From Streptomyces sp. Ncost-T10-10d (GTDB lineage: Bacteria > Actinomycetota > Actinomycetes > Streptomycetales > Streptomycetaceae), in contig NZ_FMDF01000224.1 in the NCBI RefSeq assembly GCF_900091955.1, positions 1-64,000 on the forward strand: a DNA stretch of 64,000 bases, read 5' to 3'. The notes below the pieces were generated by a model, which had not been told where the DNA came from, did not search any database, and saw only the letters and a list, made by a program, of their open reading frames with translations. Every line of letters begins with the position of its first letter. Position 1 is the stretch's first letter. Below are positions 8,466 through 16,123 of this stretch, piece by piece. The translations under genes and the position numbers were made by a program.

Positions 8466-9164
8466 ATGGGTGCTGGTACGAGTCCGGCCGACCCGGCCGC
8501 CGAGGCGGACCGGACGTCTCCGGTGCCGCCGGACGCGGACGTGCCCGGTGCGGGCGCGGCGGATGAGGCTGCGCCGGATCGGGCTGCGACCCGTGAGGGT
8601 GCCGCTTCGGAAGGTGCTGCTCGTGAGGGGGCGGTCGTCCGGGCGGATGCCGACCGCGGTGCCGACGCCGACGAGGACTCCGGCGGCGCGGCCAGGGACG
8701 AGGACATCCGCCCGGAGGCTGCTGCCGTCGCCGGTTCCGGCAGCGGCGCACCGCACAGCGGTCCGCGCCCGTCGCGGAGGTTCCCGTCGTTCACCCGGGA
8801 CACCGCGCGCCCCGAGGGCGGTGGCCGTGCCGCGTCCGGGGACGCGCCCGCCCCGGCCCGGCAGTGGCCGCTGCTCGCCGTGCTCTGCACGGCCGGGATC
8901 GGGTTGCTGATCGTGGCCGTCGCCCCCTTCGCAGAGGCCTTCAGGATCGGCACGATGCTGATCGGCGTGGCCCTCATCGGCGGTGCCGTGCTGCGGGTCG
9001 TGCTCCCGTCGGTGGGCATGCTGGCGGTCCGTTCCCGCTTCACCGACCTGGTGACGTACGGGCTGCTCGGCTTCCTCATCGTGATGCTCGCGCTGGTGGC
9101 GCAGCCCAAGCCGTGGCTGGACATTCCGTTCCTGGAGGACGCGGTCCACTTCACGATCCGCTGA
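8466..9164 (+). CDS. DUF3017 membrane protein
   Basis: A 232-aa protein. Residues 1-135 are acidic, Ala/Asp-rich and low-complexity. The C-terminal ~90 residues carry three hydrophobic helices (LLAVLCTAGIGLLIVAVA, TMLIGVALIGGAVLRVV, YGLLGFLIVMLALVA), which fits DUF3017, a family commonly found between folD and mdh in actinobacteria. Function unknown. AAGGAACCCC precedes ATG 8466. It is probably cotranscribed with folD and ends before a terminator. Confidence 0.85.
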   Translation: MGAGTSPADPAAEADRTSPVPPDADVPGAGAADEAAPDRAATREGAASEGAAREGAVVRADADRGADADEDSGGAARDEDIRPEAAAVAGSGSGAPHSGPRPSRRFPSFTRDTARPEGGGRAASGDAPAPARQWPLLAVLCTAGIGLLIVAVAPFAEAFRIGTMLIGVALIGGAVLRVVLPSVGMLAVRSRFTDLVTYGLLGFLIVMLALVAQPKPWLDIPFLEDAVHFTIR

Positions 9165-9206
9165 GGCCGTCCGTACGGCTACAGCTGTGGCGCGCGGCCT
9201 GAGGAC

Positions 9207-9242
9207 GGTGTCCGTCCCCTCCCCCGAGAAGGGACGGACACC
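9207..9242 (+). terminator. Intrinsic terminator after the DUF3017 gene
   Basis: Perfect 12-bp stem GGTGTCCGTCCC / GGGACGGACACC with a 12-base loop, about 40 bp after the stop codon. The rest of the 9165-9588 gap holds the tandem repeat at 9410 and no gene that I can support. Confidence 0.85.
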
Positions 9243-9409
9243 CGAGGGCGGAGGCAGCGACCGGAACGCAGGCGCTCCGGAACATGGTGACTTGAGCGGC
9301 CTGCCCCGTCCTGGCTTCAGCCTTGTGGACGGCGAAGACGGCTACAAGGGAACCCTGTGGCCTGTGGCACGGAAGTGACCATTCCGCCACGGTGTGATCG
9401 CCCCGCAAC

Positions 9410-9447
9410 GTGTTCGGTACGCATCGGTGTGTTCGGTACGCATCGGT
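9410..9447. repeat. Two perfect 19-bp tandem copies in a promoter region
   Basis: GTGTTCGGTACGCATCGGT occurs twice head to tail (9410-9428 and 9429-9447), 142 bp upstream of the HTH gene. A period of 19 bp puts the copies nearly two helical turns apart, as in iteron-type operators. The HTH protein just downstream is the obvious candidate to bind it. Confidence 0.8.
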
Positions 9448-9588
9448 GATGCAGGGGGCGTGCGCGGGTGCGCCCCGAGTCCCGAACACCCCTGTGCGCC
9501 CCGCCCGCTGGAACTGTCGTCCTGCCTTCGTGCGTACTCCTGGGTAGTCCGGAGCGGAAGAAGAACCGGATCCGGGCAAGGGGAAGCA

Positions 9589-10074
9589 ATGCCTCGTTGG
9601 AAGGCGCTGTCGGATGAACTCGACCCACAGGTGAGGGAGTTCGCCGGCCAGCTGCGCAGGCTCGTCGACCGCAGAGGGCTGAGCATCGCCGCGGTGGCCG
9701 ACCGCACGGGCTACAGCAAGACGTCGTGGGAGCGCTATCTGAGCGGGCGTCTGCTCGCGCCCAGAGGGGCGATCGTCGCTCTTGCCGAGGCGACGGGTAC
9801 CAGCCAGGTGCATCTGACGACCATGTGGGAGCTGGCGGAGCGGGCATGGAGCCGTTCCGAGATGGGTCAGGACATGGCGACGGAGCCCCTCCGGATCTCC
9901 CGGGCGCGTGTGTCGCTCCCGCTGGTCCCGCAGCAGCCGCCGCACCGGACCGGGGGCGGGGAAGCGGACCGCTGCGGTGGCAGCCGCAGGCGACTGGCCG
10001 TGCTCCTCGCGGGGGCGGTCGGTGTGCTGCTCGTACTGGCCGGGGCGGTGCTGCTGGCCGGAGCGGGGCGGTGA
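9589..10074 (+). CDS. Helix-turn-helix protein with C-terminal membrane anchor
   Basis: A 161-aa protein. Residues ~18-70 form an XRE-type helix-turn-helix (LSIAAVADRTGYSKTSWERY is the recognition part). Residues 71-130 are a linker, and residues ~135-159 are a single strongly hydrophobic helix (LAVLLAGAVGVLLVLAGAVL), so the DNA-binding domain is probably held at the membrane. ATG 9589 follows AAGGGGAAGC. The gene stands alone between the folD operon and mdh, downstream of the 19-bp tandem repeat. Target genes are unknown. Confidence 0.82.
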   Translation: MPRWKALSDELDPQVREFAGQLRRLVDRRGLSIAAVADRTGYSKTSWERYLSGRLLAPRGAIVALAEATGTSQVHLTTMWELAERAWSRSEMGQDMATEPLRISRARVSLPLVPQQPPHRTGGGEADRCGGSRRRLAVLLAGAVGVLLVLAGAVLLAGAGR

Positions 10075-10300
10075 CGACGATGACGAGAGGGCCCACCACC
10101 GAGCGCCCGCCTCCCGGGTGAGCGGATACGGCCGGGTGAGCGCTGTGTGACGGGTTGTGTGCGGTGCCACAGGGGGCCGGGCGGTCGGGGGGTTCCGGGT
10201 CGGATAGCCTGATCGCTGGATATCTCTTCACATCAAGATTCAGGGATGTCCAGCACCAGGGGCAGGGACCCCCACCGCCAGCTGTCTAACGGAGATCGCC

Positions 10301-11290
10301 ATGACCCGCACTCCCGTGAATGTCACCGTGACCGGCGCAGCCGGCCAGATCGGCTACGCGCTGCTCTTCCGCATCGCCTCCGGCCACCTGCTCGGCCCCG
10401 ACGTGCCGGTCAACCTGCGCCTCCTGGAGATCCCGCAGGGGCTGAAGGCGGCCGAGGGCACCGCGATGGAGCTCGACGACTGCGCCTTCCCGCTGCTGCG
10501 CAACATCGAGATCACCGACGACGCCAATGTCGGCTTCGCCGGTGCCAACGTCGCCCTCCTGGTCGGTGCCCGCCCGCGCACGAAGGGCATGGAGCGCGGC
10601 GACCTGCTCTCCGCCAACGGCGGCATCTTCAAGCCGCAGGGCAAGGCCATCAACGACAACGCCGCGGACGACATCAAGGTCCTCGTCGTCGGCAACCCGG
10701 CCAACACCAACGCGCTCATCGCGCAGGCCGCCGCCCCGGACGTACCGGCCGAGCGCTTCACCGCGATGACCCGCCTCGACCACAACCGCGCGATCTCGCA
10801 GCTGGCCGCCAAGACCGGTGCCGCCGTCTCCGACATCAAGAAGCTGACGATCTGGGGCAACCACTCGGCGACCCAGTACCCGGACGTCTTCCACGCGGAG
10901 ATCGCCGGCAAGAACGCCGCCGAGCTCGTCAACGACGAGGCGTGGCTGGCCGACACCTTCATCCCGACCGTCGCCAAGCGCGGCGCCGCGATCATCGAGG
11001 CCCGTGGCGCGTCCTCGGCCGCCTCGGCCGCCAACGCCGCCATCGACCACATCCACACCTGGGTCAACGGCACCGCCGCCGGCGACTGGACCTCCATGGG
11101 TATCCCGTCGGACGGCTCCTACGGCGTGCCCGAGGGCATCATCTCGTCCTTCCCGGTCACTACGAAGGACGGCAAGTACGAGATCGTCCAGGGCCTGGAC
11201 ATCAACGAGTTCTCCCGTACGCGCATCGACGCGTCGGTGCAGGAGCTCATCGAGGAGCGCGACGCGGTTCGCGAGCTCGGCCTGATCTGA
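10301..11290 (+). CDS. mdh: Malate dehydrogenase
   Basis: NAD-dependent malate/oxaloacetate dehydrogenase of the TCA cycle. The 329-aa length is that of the Streptomyces enzyme. It has the Rossmann motif TGAAGQIGYALLFRIASG at residues ~8-25, NPANTNALIAQ, the catalytic Asp-His region MTRLDHNRAISQL and the active-site His in WGNHSATQYPD. ACGGAGATCGCC before ATG 10301 is a good ribosome binding site. It is a single-gene unit closed by a very strong palindrome. Confidence 0.97.
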   Translation: MTRTPVNVTVTGAAGQIGYALLFRIASGHLLGPDVPVNLRLLEIPQGLKAAEGTAMELDDCAFPLLRNIEITDDANVGFAGANVALLVGARPRTKGMERGDLLSANGGIFKPQGKAINDNAADDIKVLVVGNPANTNALIAQAAAPDVPAERFTAMTRLDHNRAISQLAAKTGAAVSDIKKLTIWGNHSATQYPDVFHAEIAGKNAAELVNDEAWLADTFIPTVAKRGAAIIEARGASSAASAANAAIDHIHTWVNGTAAGDWTSMGIPSDGSYGVPEGIISSFPVTTKDGKYEIVQGLDINEFSRTRIDASVQELIEERDAVRELGLI

Positions 11291-11312
11291 TCCGTACGCC
11301 CTCCGAGGCGTG

Positions 11313-11354
11313 CACCACCGCCCCCGGCAGCAGCTGCTGCCGGGGGCGGTGGTG
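11313..11354 (+). terminator. Perfect 42-base palindrome after mdh
   Basis: A 21-base arm (CACCACCGCCCCCGGCAGCA plus G) is followed at once by its exact reverse complement, 22 bp after the mdh stop. It should fold as a stem of about 19 bp with a minimal loop and act as a terminator. Confidence 0.88.
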
Positions 11355-11405
11355 TCGGTACGTGGCCGTGCGTAAGACCAGGACTCGTCCCGGCAGAGCG
11401 CACAA

Positions 11406-11500
11406 CCCCCACCCATCGGTGGGGAGGAACCAGGAACCCGACTCAAGGCGCACCGCACATACGGACGCCAGGGAGAGAATCCCCCACACCCATGTGGGGG
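11406..11500. repeat. Two related CCCCCAC...GTGGGG hairpins
   Basis: CCCCCACCCATCGGTGGGG (11406-11424) and CCCCCACACCCATGTGGGGG (11481-11500) are similar short hairpins, each followed by AGGA. They recall actinobacterial type I-E CRISPR repeats, but the 75-base spacing and imperfect match argue against an array. The rest of the 11291-11630 gap has no gene that I can support. Confidence 0.5.
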
Positions 11501-11630
11501 AGGAGGTCAAAAGGACGCCTTCTTCGAGAGCGCTCGAGGGCGCGTATGCGCTCTCTGGCCGGACCTGCTGGAACGGACCCTGGCGGCCTTCGGCGGCAGA
11601 CAGGCGTGATCGTGCCCGGCCCCGGGGCGC

Positions 11631-12365
11631 CTACCCCTTCCGCAGTTCGTCCGCGATCTCGCGTACGGCTGCCATGGCCCGGCGCTGCAGCCCGGGGCCG
11701 AAAGTGATCCGGCCGGCGCCCAGTTCCCCCAGCCGGCGCGGGGGCGGGCCGTCCGGCCGGGCGAGGGCGTTGAGCGGGGCCGGGACGGCGGCGGCCAGCC
11801 GGGGCAGGGCCTCGGGCGGGGCCGCGATCGGGTAGATGCAGTCCGCGCCCGCCGCCACGTACAGCAGGGCGCGGCGAACCGTCTCCGCCTCCTGGTCCGT
11901 GCCGTCGGGGACGCCGTGGATGTAGGTGTCGACGCGGGCGTTGACGAAGAGCCGGTCACCCGCGACCGCCCGTACCTCCGCCAGCCGGTCCGCCTGCCGC
12001 TGGGCATCGACGAGGGTGCCGTCGGCCGAGTCCTCCAGATTGCAGCCGACGGCTCCGGTGCCGAGGAGGCGTTCCACGAGCTCCTCCGGCGCCAGTCCGT
12101 AACCCGCCTCGATGTCCGCCGAGACGGGGACGGTGGCCGGGACGGCCCGCACGATCCTGGCCACGGCCGCGAACATCTCGGCGGCGGGCGTCGCCCCGTC
12201 CTCGTAACCGAGCGAGGCCGCGATCCCGGCACTGGGTGTGGCGAGCGCAGGGAAGCCCGCATCGGCGAAGACGCGGGCGCTCGCCGCGTCCCACGGGCCG
12301 GGGAGGACCAGCGGATCGCCGGGGGCGCGGTCGTGGTGCAGAGCGCGGAGGACGGATGCGGTCAT
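11631..12365 (-). CDS. Isocitrate lyase / PEP mutase superfamily protein
   Basis: A 244-aa single-domain member of the PEP mutase/isocitrate lyase TIM-barrel superfamily. Visible signatures are LPGPWDAASARVFADAGFPA near the N-terminus, the SAGIAASLGY segment, the metal-binding SADIEAGYG (Asp-Glu) and NLEDS. The catalytic Cys region typical of true isocitrate lyases (KKCGH) is absent, so a 2-methylisocitrate lyase-like, phosphonomutase-like or oxaloacetase-like reaction is more likely; the substrate is unknown. ATG 12365 with GGGAGC upstream is chosen over an in-frame ATG at 12395. Confidence 0.85.
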   Translation of the reverse strand: MTASVLRALHHDRAPGDPLVLPGPWDAASARVFADAGFPALATPSAGIAASLGYEDGATPAAEMFAAVARIVRAVPATVPVSADIEAGYGLAPEELVERLLGTGAVGCNLEDSADGTLVDAQRQADRLAEVRAVAGDRLFVNARVDTYIHGVPDGTDQEAETVRRALLYVAAGADCIYPIAAPPEALPRLAAAVPAPLNALARPDGPPPRRLGELGAGRITFGPGLQRRAMAAVREIADELRKG

Positions 12366-12423
12366 CACGGAGCTCCCGGGGGTGTTCCGACGCAAGGGCG
12401 GGCGGGGTGCGGGGCGTGCCGGG

Positions 12424-12939
12424 TCAGTGCTTGATGTCGCCCGGCGTGTAGTGACCGGGGACCATGCGGGTGGTCACGGCGAACCGGTTCCAGGCGTTGA
12501 TCGTCGTGATCGCGGCGATGAGGTGGGCGAGCTCGGTCTCGTCGAAGTGCTTGGCGGCTTTCTCCCACACCTCGTCCGGAACGAAACCGTCGGTCAGTAC
12601 GGTCACCGCCTCGGTCAGCTCGATGGCCGCGATCTCCTTGGGCGTGTAGAAGTGCTGCGACTCCTCCCACGCGCTGAGCTGGACGATCCGCTCGATGGAC
12701 TCGCCCGCCGCCAGTGCGTCCTTGGTGTGCATGTCGAGGCAGAACGCGCAGTGATTGAGCTGCGAGGAGCGGATCTTCACCAGCTCCCCGATGACCGGGT
12801 CGACGCCCTTGCGGGATGCCGCGTCCAGCCGGACCAGGGCCTTGTAGACATCGGGGGCGAGTGCGGCCCACTGCTGCATACGGGGGGTGTGCTCGGGGGT
12901 GAGTTCGGAGGTCGGGTGGCTGTGTTCGTTCGTCGTCAT
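12424..12939 (-). CDS. AhpD/carboxymuconolactone decarboxylase-family protein
   Basis: A 171-aa protein of the AhpD-like fold. The peroxidase-type motif is intact: SSQLNHCAFCLDMHTKDA (CxxC followed by His at residues ~78-86), the redox centre used with peroxides in AhpD proteins. YTPKEIAAIELTEAVT and the C-terminal AWNRFAVTTR helix are also typical. It lies 59 bp upstream of the PEP mutase-family gene on the same strand and may form an operon with it. It is divergent from the MocR regulator, which may control it. Confidence 0.9.
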   Translation of the reverse strand: MTTNEHSHPTSELTPEHTPRMQQWAALAPDVYKALVRLDAASRKGVDPVIGELVKIRSSQLNHCAFCLDMHTKDALAAGESIERIVQLSAWEESQHFYTPKEIAAIELTEAVTVLTDGFVPDEVWEKAAKHFDETELAHLIAAITTINAWNRFAVTTRMVPGHYTPGDIKH

Positions 12940-12973
12940 GGGTACGACATTACGGCGAGGATGGCGCAGCGGT

Positions 12974-12982
12974 ATGGTCCAT
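12974..12982. promoter_or_regulatory. ATGGTCCAT palindrome in the AhpD/MocR divergent promoter
   Basis: ATGGTCCAT lies in the 47-bp gap between the AhpD-like gene (start 12939) and the MocR regulator (start 12987). GntR/MocR proteins often bind such short ATGGxCCAT elements, so autoregulation plus control of the divergent gene is plausible. This is inferred from position and motif only. Confidence 0.45.
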
Positions 12983-12986
12983 TTCC

Positions 12987-14390
12987 ATGACGGATTCCTG
13001 GGCCACTTTCGGTGCCGACCTGCATCTGGAGACGGCGGGTGCGGCGGGGCTGCGGGCCGGGCTCATGGACGCTCTGCGCGAGGCCGTACGGACGGGGCGG
13101 CTGGCGCCCGGCACCCGGCTGCCGTCCTCCCGCAGCCTCGCCGTGGACCTCGGCATCGCCCGGAACACCGTCGCCGACGCGTACGCGGAGCTGGTCGCCG
13201 AGGGGTGGCTCACCGCCCGGCAGGGTTCGGGGACCAGGGTGGCGCGGCGGGCCGAGCCGCGCCGGACGGTCACCAGGGCGACCCGCTCCCGGCCGGTGCG
13301 CTCCCGGCCCGCCCACGACCTGCTGCCCGGGTCGCCCGACCTCTCGACGTTCCCGCGCGCCGACTGGCTCAAGGCGGCCCGCCGCGCCCTGACCACCGCA
13401 CCCAACGACGCCTTCGGATACGGCGATCCGCGCGGGCGCATCGAGCTGCGCACCGTCCTCGCCGACTATCTGGCCCGCGCCCGCGGTGTGCACGCGGACC
13501 CGGAACGGATCGTGATCTGCGCCGGTTTCGTGCAGGCGCTGAAGCTGATGGGGACGGTGTTGCGCAAGCGGCGGGTGCGGGAGGTGGCCGTCGAGTCGTA
13601 CGGACTGGACGTGCACTGGAAGCTGCTCGCGGACGCCGGGCTGCGCATGCCCTGTCTGACGGTCGACGGACTCGGGGCCAGGACCGGTGAGCTGGCCGGG
13701 CTGCGGGGCGTGGGCGCGGTCCTGATGACGCCCGCGCACCAGTTCCCGACGGGGGCGCCGCTCCATCCCGACCGGCGGGCCGCGGCGGTCGACTGGGCGC
13801 GCGGTACGGGCGGGCTGATCCTGGAGGACGACTACGACGGCGAGTTCCGTTACGACCGGCAGCCGGTCGGCGCGCTCCAGGGACTCGACCCGGAACGTGT
13901 CGTCCACCTGGGGACGACGAGCAAATCCCTGGCGCCGGGGCTGCGGCTGGGGTGGATGGTGCTGCCGGGGAGCCTGGTGGAGGAGGTGACCGAGGCGAAG
14001 GGGCTGAGCGACTGGTCGTCGAGCGCGCTGGAACAGTTGACGCTCGCGGAGTTCATCGAATCGGGTGCGTATGACCGCCATGTGCGTTCGATGCGGCTGC
14101 GCTACCGCCGCCGTCGTGACCAGCTCGTCGCGGTGCTGGCGCAGCGGGCGCCCGATGTCCGGATCAGCGGTATCGCCGCCGGACTGCACGCCGTGCTCGA
14201 ACTCCCGGAGGGCAGCGAGCCCTCGGTGATGCGGGCGGCCGCGTGGCAGGGGCTCGCGCTGGAAGGGCTCTCGCGCTTCCGGCACCCGCAGGCGCCACCG
14301 GGCCGCGACGCGCTGGTCATCGGCTACGGGACACCGACCGACAGCGCCTGGGCGGGGACGCTGGAGGCCCTGCTGCGAGTGCTTTCATGA
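12987..14390 (+). CDS. MocR-family transcriptional regulator (PdxR-like)
   Basis: A 467-aa protein with an N-terminal GntR winged helix (residues ~25-95: RLPSSRSLAVDLGIARNTVA, then LVAEGWLTARQGSGTRVA) and a class I aminotransferase-like domain. The PLP Lys is in LGTTSKSLAPGLRLGWMVLP (~residue 312), with DDYDGEFRYDRQPVGALQ before it. MocR proteins use PLP or amino-acid ligands as effectors. The divergent AhpD-like gene is a likely target. Length and motifs are complete. Confidence 0.92.
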   Translation: MTDSWATFGADLHLETAGAAGLRAGLMDALREAVRTGRLAPGTRLPSSRSLAVDLGIARNTVADAYAELVAEGWLTARQGSGTRVARRAEPRRTVTRATRSRPVRSRPAHDLLPGSPDLSTFPRADWLKAARRALTTAPNDAFGYGDPRGRIELRTVLADYLARARGVHADPERIVICAGFVQALKLMGTVLRKRRVREVAVESYGLDVHWKLLADAGLRMPCLTVDGLGARTGELAGLRGVGAVLMTPAHQFPTGAPLHPDRRAAAVDWARGTGGLILEDDYDGEFRYDRQPVGALQGLDPERVVHLGTTSKSLAPGLRLGWMVLPGSLVEEVTEAKGLSDWSSSALEQLTLAEFIESGAYDRHVRSMRLRYRRRRDQLVAVLAQRAPDVRISGIAAGLHAVLELPEGSEPSVMRAAAWQGLALEGLSRFRHPQAPPGRDALVIGYGTPTDSAWAGTLEALLRVLS

Positions 14391-14486
14391 GCCGGGAACG
14401 CGAGACCGTCATCGGTTGAGCTGCCGGGCGTCAGCGGTCCGGAGCCCTGGGAAGTCCCCGCCGTCGGCGGAAGCCGCGAGCGGGGG

Positions 14487-14645
14487 CTACGGGAGATCCG
14501 CGACGGCAAAGGTCTCCCCGTCGCCGTACGGGAGCCGCACCCACAGGAAGGGACCGCCCGACGGGCGGGTCCACGACCAGGTCGGCAAGCGTGTCCGCAG
14601 GAGTTCGCTCATCAGGGCGAGACGTGCCGTCAGTTGCTCCCGTCG
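14487..14645 (-). pseudogene. Remnant of a MocR/aminotransferase C-terminus
   Basis: On the minus strand, reading from 14645 down to a stop at 14487-14489, the sequence encodes RREQLTARLALMSELLRTRL followed by the hallmark small-domain motif RPSGGPFLWVRLPYGDGETF. That is a clear match to the C-terminal part of MocR or AspAT-type proteins. The upstream four fifths of the gene are missing and the end is degenerate. It is unrelated in sequence to the intact MocR gene next to it. Confidence 0.7.
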
Positions 14646-14878
14646 TACCGGTCAACCGCGTCGTTCCCGCCGGCGAACTTCTCGACCACGTAAGGGAATT
14701 GGTCGAGCGCGTCATACGCCACCCGGCCACCGCGGTGACGGCCTGCCTGAACGCCGTCACCCGCGGCATCAACCTGCCCATCGACGAGGCACTGGCCGGC
14801 GAAGCCGCCCGGTTCGCCACCACCCTTCCCGCCCAGTGCGTCGCCGACGGCCTTGCCCGCTTCCTCAGCCGTCACTGA
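14645..14878 (+). pseudogene. Remnant of an enoyl-CoA hydratase C-terminus
   Basis: About 77 codons matching the C-terminal part of the crotonase family: NRVVPAGELL at the junction, then AVTACLNAVTRGINLPIDEA and the terminal FATTLPAQCVADGLARFL. The N-terminal two thirds, including the oxyanion-hole motif, are missing. It begins exactly where the minus-strand aminotransferase remnant begins, so both have lost their 5' ends at one breakpoint. Its stop overlaps the end of the convergent EamA gene. Confidence 0.72.
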
Positions 14879-15728
14879 TCCGGCCGGCCGGCCTGTCCGC
14901 CGGGGCCTCGCCGAACCGGGCCAGGGCCAACGCGCCCGCCACCGCCACCAGGAACCCGGCCACCGCCATCCAGACGAGACCCTCGCGGGTGCGGTCCCCG
15001 AGCCAGATGACGCCCACCAGCGCCGGGCCGATCGTCTCGCCCAGCACCATGCCGGCCGTCGCCGTCGTCACCGAACCGCGCTGCAGCGCCGATGTGAGCA
15101 GCAGGAACGCCGAACCGCCGCCCAGCAGCAGCGCGTACACGGCCGGATTGATGAGCAGCGCCGCCGGGGACACGTCGTCGATCAGCCGGACGGTGACCTC
15201 GACCACCCCGAAACCGCACCCCGCGCCGAGCCCCAGGACCAGAGCCCGGGGCCGTTCCGGGAGCCGTCCGGCCGCCGCGCCGATCAGCAGAATGCCGAGG
15301 GAGATCCCCAGCATCCACCAGGCCAACGCCGCCGGGCCGGTGCCGTGCCCTTCGCCGCCGGAGGCGAGGGCCAGCATCCCCAGGCCCGCGCAGACGACAC
15401 CGACCGCGGTCCATTCGACGCCGCTCAGCCGCACCTTGAGGAGCCGGGCCGCGACTACGGCGGTCACGGCGAGGCTCGCGGCCAGGGCGGCGCCCACCGC
15501 GTAGATCGGCAGGGACCGCAGGGCGATGATCTGGAGGACGAAACCGCAGCCGTCGAGGGCGAGTCCGGCGAGGTAGCGCCACTGGCGCAGGGCGCGCAGC
15601 AGCAGCGCCGGATCGACTCCCGCGTCCGACCCCGGCTCGGCGGCGGCCCGCGAGGCGACGGCCTGGAAGACGGAGGCCGTACCGAAGCAGACGGCGGCGC
15701 CGAGCGCGCAGATCATCCCGAGAAGCAC
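14865..15728 (-). CDS. EamA/DMT-family membrane transporter
   Basis: A 287-aa protein with about nine to ten transmembrane segments, starting LLGMICALGAAVCFGTASVF, typical of the drug/metabolite transporter fold with two repeated halves (second half from about residue 165). A polar linker lies at residues ~35-45. The substrate cannot be inferred. It overlaps the end of the enoyl-CoA hydratase remnant tail to tail and appears intact. Confidence 0.82.
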   Translation of the reverse strand: MLLGMICALGAAVCFGTASVFQAVASRAAAEPGSDAGVDPALLLRALRQWRYLAGLALDGCGFVLQIIALRSLPIYAVGAALAASLAVTAVVAARLLKVRLSGVEWTAVGVVCAGLGMLALASGGEGHGTGPAALAWWMLGISLGILLIGAAAGRLPERPRALVLGLGAGCGFGVVEVTVRLIDDVSPAALLINPAVYALLLGGGSAFLLLTSALQRGSVTTATAGMVLGETIGPALVGVIWLGDRTREGLVWMAVAGFLVAVAGALALARFGEAPADRPAGRISDG

Positions 15729-15841
15729 ACAGGGACTCTACTGGGGACGTTCGGTCGACCGGCTTCCCGTCGCAATCGGCAGCCATTTAATCTGACGAGT
15801 GGCCACATTGGCTTGATTCGTACGACGGGGGAGACGGAAGC

Positions 15842-16117
15842 ATGGCCATACGCAGGCTGAGGTCGAGCACGGTGGTGCTCGGCGGTATGGGGGTGCTCGC
15901 AGCGATGATCACCTCCTGCGGTTCGGAACCGGACAAGCGGTGCGTCGACCCGCTCACCCGGGACAAGCTGCCGAGTTACGAGTGCAAGAACGACAGCGGC
16001 AAGGGGTCGTACTACTACGGCGGCAGCAGCAAGAACGGCAAGGTGGAGGGCGGCAGCTTCAACAAGTCCGCAGTCGACCGCGGCGGCTTCGGCTGCTCGG
16101 GCACCGGCGGCGGCTGA
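15842..16117 (+). CDS. Small lipoprotein paired with an amide synthetase
   Basis: A 91-aa precursor with a lipoprotein signal peptide: RRLR, hydrophobic core VVLGGMGVLAAMI, lipobox ITSC with the acylated Cys at residue 26. The mature part is short, Gly/Ser/Lys/Tyr-rich and has three further Cys. It lies 6 bp before the YgiC-like gene. The pairing recalls the E. coli YgiB (DUF1190)-YgiC pair, so it is probably its cell-envelope partner. Function unknown. Confidence 0.82.
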   Translation: MAIRRLRSSTVVLGGMGVLAAMITSCGSEPDKRCVDPLTRDKLPSYECKNDSGKGSYYYGGSSKNGKVEGGSFNKSAVDRGGFGCSGTGGG

Positions 16118-16123
16118 ACCGGT

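Noticed and set aside
11406..11500. Two CCCCCAC/GTGGGG hairpins resembling type I-E CRISPR repeats
   Set aside because: Only two copies, imperfect match to each other and 75-base spacing instead of about 61; no cas genes. Kept only as a repeat pair.
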